NCBI GenBank assembly: GCA_017629325.1
Contig: JAGBXL010000140.1
Span: 1 to 5,891 of the forward strand
Length of the DNA: 5,891 bases
Reading direction: 5' to 3'
Source of the DNA: Clostridia bacterium
GTDB taxonomy: Bacteria; Bacillota; Clostridia; UMGS1810
Made by a program: the position numbers and the translations under genes
Notes under the pieces: model-generated
Told to the model about the DNA's origin: nothing
The model's database searches: none
The model's input: the letters and a program-made list of their open reading frames with translations, nothing else
Shown: positions 5,409-5,891 of the stretch, piece by piece
How positions within the stretch are numbered: position 1 is the stretch's first letter
Layout: every line of letters starts with the position of its first letter

Positions 5409-5891
5409 TTAGCTAAAAAATATTAGTCCTGCTATATATTCGTAAAAGTTTATTATATATGAGCGGAGGCCAGAAAGAACAGGACTCATTACACCTGCAT
5501 AAACAATAATTATAAGTATGATTCCAAAATATCTTTCATATTCGTAAATTCTGTATTTTATTCTGCCGGGCAAAAATTCCATTAATATTTTTGAACCGTC
5601 AAGCGGAGGAATAGGAATAAGATTAAATATCATAAGACCAACATTCATATATATTCCATACATACAAACCTGCAAAACGAAGTGGCGAATCATACCGCCC
5701 GGTGCGGCGTGTATCATTACTGCGTAATATAACAGGCAGAATATAAAGCCCAAAATAAAATTAGCAAAAGGTCCTGCAAGGCTTACCAGCACAATTCCCG
5801 CCCGTCTGTTTTTAAAATAGCGAGAATCTATGGGCACTGGTTTTGCCCAGCCAAAACGAAAGAAAAGCATACATAGTGCACCCATTAAATC
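5409..5891 (-). CDS. Site-2 protease-like M50 family membrane metallopeptidase (partial, C-terminal)
   Basis: The window holds the last 160 codons of this gene. The frame is open through the ATG at 5885 to the edge (Asp-Leu-Met...), so that ATG is internal. Recognisable M50B features are RFGWAKPVPIDSRYFKN, SLAGPFANFILG, and the second zinc-ligand motif NLIPIPPLDG (Asn88 to Gly97 counted from the Met at 5885) with its conserved Asp96. At least three or four membrane segments are visible. The HExxH zinc-binding motif expected in the first membrane helix must lie beyond the window edge and could not be checked. Proteins of this YwhC-like subgroup are often found beside scpA and scpB in Firmicutes, but their substrate is not known. 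The stop is 13 bp before scpA. Confidence 0.92.
   Translation of the reverse strand, partial: DLMGALCMLFFRFGWAKPVPIDSRYFKNRRAGIVLVSLAGPFANFILGFIFCLLYYAVMIHAAPGGMIRHFVLQVCMYGIYMNVGLMIFNLIPIPPLDGSKILMEFLPGRIKYRIYEYERYFGIILIIIVYAGVMSPVLSGLRSYIINFYEYIAGLIFFS

Overview
This window is an ordinary core-genome stretch of a low-GC Firmicute, most likely an anaerobic member of the Clostridia. Three things point there: the AT-rich codon use, a GerW/YtfJ sporulation-family gene beside a DUF2953 (YtfI-like) gene, and an F-type ATP synthase c subunit of Na+-coupling type. Every supported gene is on the minus strand, so transcription runs from high to low coordinates. I see no rRNA, tRNA, CRISPR array, insertion sequence or phage gene. 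No stretch longer than about 80 bases lies outside a gene.

Region 1 (5891 down to about 2853) is a housekeeping and sporulation block. It holds the C-terminal part of an M50 site-2-type membrane protease, then scpA and scpB (the kleisin and winged-helix partners of SMC condensin), then a DUF2953 membrane protein, then the GerW/YtfJ gene. Gaps are 13 to 75 bp.

Region 2 (2804 down to 1) is the start of the atp operon in standard order: atpI, atpB (a), atpE (c), atpF (b), atpH (delta), and the first 58 codons of atpA (alpha). The rest of F1 (gamma, beta, epsilon) should lie beyond position 1. Three junctions overlap by 4 bp (atpI/atpB as GTGA; atpF/atpH and atpH/atpA as ATGA), which suggests translational coupling. 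Together the genes make the membrane rotor (c ring), the stator (a, b, delta) and the start of the catalytic head.

No convincing terminator or sigma-A promoter separates the two regions. Only 48 bp lie between ytfJ and atpI, so read-through from the scp/ytfJ block into atp is plausible but unproven. The 75-bp gap before ytfJ (3252-3326) is very AT-rich and shows no clear promoter.

I found no new biological system. The points worth a second look are the two-carboxylate Na+ signature in the c subunit, an accompanying change of two normally polar or charged positions in the a subunit, a recurrent GTGAT-extended ribosome binding site, and a shared LEYNF peptide in the tails of ScpA and ScpB.
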